Assembly (NCBI GenBank): GCA_017536695.1
Contig: JAFXGX010000092.1
Coordinates: 1 to 35,590 of the forward strand
Direction of reading: 5' to 3'
DNA: 35,590 nucleotides
Source: Bacteroidaceae bacterium
Lineage (GTDB): Bacteria > Bacteroidota > Bacteroidia > Bacteroidales > Bacteroidaceae
Shown here: piece after piece, positions 34,363 to 35,590 of the stretch
Layout of the letters: each line of letters starts with the position of its first letter
How positions within the stretch are numbered: the first letter of the stretch is position 1
Program-made: the position numbers and the translations under genes
The notes under the pieces: model-generated
The model's input: the letters and a program-made list of their open reading frames with translations, nothing else
Database searches by the model: none
Told to the model about the DNA's origin: nothing

Positions 34363-35031
34363 ATGTACGAAAATCTTTTACGCCTGCCTTACTTTCAGGG
34401 CATGAGCAAGGATGAGATAACATCAATACTCGACAAAGTGGCGTTCGACTTTCAAAACCTGTCGGACGGCGACACAATATGCAACACCGGTGAACGGTGC
34501 GACAAATTCATCATCGTAACAAACGGCGAGGCACTATCTACCGTCGTTGCTCCAGACAGCACCTACTCTCTGACCGAGAAGATAGAGGCGCCATACGCCA
34601 TTGAGCCATACTCCCTGTTCGGGCATGACACCACATTCAAACGCAAATATACGGCAAAGGGCAACTGCACAATTCTTGTCATAGACAAGCAATACCTGTT
34701 CAGCGAACTCACGAAGTATGAGATATTTACAATAAACTTCCTAAACCTCATCAGTCGCCGAGCGCAGATGCAGAGCTATGCCATATGGCACTATACCCCA
34801 TCGAGCATCAAAGGACGCATAGCGCAATTCATAGGCATGCGCTGCAACAGCATCAAGGGAGAGAAGAGCGTGCAGATAAAGATGGAGCGCCTTGCCGGCA
34901 TTCTGTGCGAGACACGACTTAACATATCAAAAGCACTCAACGAGATGCAGGAGGAAGGCTACATAGAACTCCACCGCAAAGAGATTATCGTACCCTCGCT
35001 GAAGAAGATGATTGAGGAGATTAAGGAGTAA
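34363..35031 (+). CDS. Crp/Fnr family transcriptional regulator
   Basis: A 222-residue protein with an N-terminal cyclic-nucleotide-binding-like jelly roll (about 15-120, SDGDTICNTGERCDKFIIVTNGEA) and a C-terminal winged helix (about 150-215; recognition region LAGILCETRLNISKALNEMQEEGYIEL then HRKEIIVPSLKKM). The Cys residues are not spaced as an Fnr iron-sulfur site, so the effector is unknown; the cAMP-contact Arg-Ser motif is also not obvious. The divergent GH85 gene is a natural candidate target, since they share a 350-base intergenic region, but no autoregulation is demonstrated. Confidence 0.9.
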   Translation: MYENLLRLPYFQGMSKDEITSILDKVAFDFQNLSDGDTICNTGERCDKFIIVTNGEALSTVVAPDSTYSLTEKIEAPYAIEPYSLFGHDTTFKRKYTAKGNCTILVIDKQYLFSELTKYEIFTINFLNLISRRAQMQSYAIWHYTPSSIKGRIAQFIGMRCNSIKGEKSVQIKMERLAGILCETRLNISKALNEMQEEGYIELHRKEIIVPSLKKMIEEIKE

Positions 35032-35210
35032 TCTTGACAAGCGGCATGCTATGCGAGCGATTGGCAACCAAGAGTACCTGAATTTTTGCTACGGCAATGC
35101 AGAAGAGCGTTGCTTGCGACGGCAGAACCTTGGTTTCCCGTTTTTACCTTCCACATTTTACCTTTCCAAGCCCATCTTTAAGCATTAAAAATGAAAAAAG
35201 CCGAAAAATC

Positions 35211-35242
35211 TTTGGCACAACAAAAGAAACGCACTATCTTTG
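35211..35242 (+). promoter_or_regulatory. Promoter of tRNA-Arg
   Basis: TTTG (35211-35214), 20 bases, then TATCTTTG (35235-35242): the exact Bacteroidetes consensus. Transcription would begin near 35249, about 37 bases before the tRNA. Confidence 0.85.
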
Positions 35243-35285
35243 CACACGAAAACGGACAAACGTAACGTTTTCACACATAAAGGTC

Positions 35286-35359
<74 letters not shown>

Positions 35360-35360
35360 C

Positions 35361-35394
35361 AAAAGATGATGAAACAGCTGTTTCATCATCTTTT
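35361..35394 (+). terminator. Terminator of tRNA-Arg
   Basis: A perfect 34-base palindrome (AAAAGATGATGAAACAG and its complement) directly follows the tRNA, then GTTTTATT. The T run lies partly in the stem. Confidence 0.85.
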
Positions 35395-35550
35395 GTTTTA
35401 TTGGACGCTGAAGCGAGCACACTGGTTCGACGGCTATAAATAACGGCTCAACGTAAAATTCTGAGGGATTTCATTTTTACGCATATAATTTTGCCAGTCT
35501 AAAAAGGGGGATTATTTATATATTATCCCTCTGAACAGTAGCTCGATTTT

Positions 35551-35590
35551 GAGATTCTTCGCTCCGTTACTCTTCGCTCCAGAATGACAA
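35551..35590 (-). repeat. Dispersed intergenic repeat, right copy
   Basis: Read on the minus strand it begins TTGTCATTCTGGAGCGAAG and ends GAATCTC, like the copy at 195-230 in its ends and its GCGAAG/GCGTAGCG centre. It is cut by the window edge. Confidence 0.55.

Overview
The window is a chromosomal segment of a Bacteroidales bacterium, probably gut-associated; family and genus cannot be fixed from the sequence alone. Evidence: promoters of the Bacteroidetes type (TTTG, about 20 bases, TAnnTTTG, often TATCTTTG), Bacteroidetes-restricted families (DUF4295, DUF4270, DUF5686), a TonB-dependent receptor with a CarboxypepD_reg-like N-terminal domain, type IX secretion C-terminal signals on two large glycosidases, and the Bacteroidetes glycogen gene set. 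No insertion sequence, phage, plasmid, CRISPR or rRNA gene was found. Most genes look like stable core genome.

Layout. 1-449: no gene; a nested inverted repeat, a dispersed repeat and a terminator. 450-1075 (-): rpmB-rpmG-DUF4295. 1234-2775 (-): tsaD and a CinA-type nicotinamide-nucleotide amidase. 2958-6390 (+): a FemAB/GNAT-like protein and a TonB-dependent receptor. 6546-11030 (+): a 1494-residue GH89 alpha-N-acetylglucosaminidase with accessory domains. 11114-13021 (-): a long-chain acyl-CoA synthetase. 13358-16063 (+): methylmalonyl-CoA/propionate operon (epimerase, carboxyltransferase, a 49-residue small protein, biotin carrier), without the expected membrane beta subunit. 16265-17478 (-): panC-panD. 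17821-20139 (+): a glycogen-synthase-like N-domain protein and a DUF4270 lipoprotein. 20363-24989 (-): glycogen operon (debranching enzyme, GT4 glycosyltransferase, GH57-like protein). 25112-29960 (-): miaA, diacylglycerol-kinase-like, kdsA, DUF5686. 30197-34012 (-): a GH85 endo-beta-N-acetylglucosaminidase, divergent from a Crp/Fnr regulator (34363-35031, +). 35286-35359: tRNA-Arg(TCT). The right edge carries a second copy of the dispersed repeat type seen near the left edge.

How they fit together. The metabolic core is propionate formation, pantothenate synthesis and glycogen storage, with KDO synthesis for lipopolysaccharide. Two T9SS-type glycosidases, GH89 and GH85, point to foraging on host glycans, but neither sits in a SusCD locus. 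The most unusual features are two carbohydrate-enzyme homologues in adjacent divergent or convergent units that appear to have lost catalytic motifs: the GH57 protein lacks both expected catalytic residues, and the GT5 protein lacks its KxGGL motif and the whole second domain. These look like conserved pseudoenzymes of the glycogen system. No wholly new defence or mobile system is visible.
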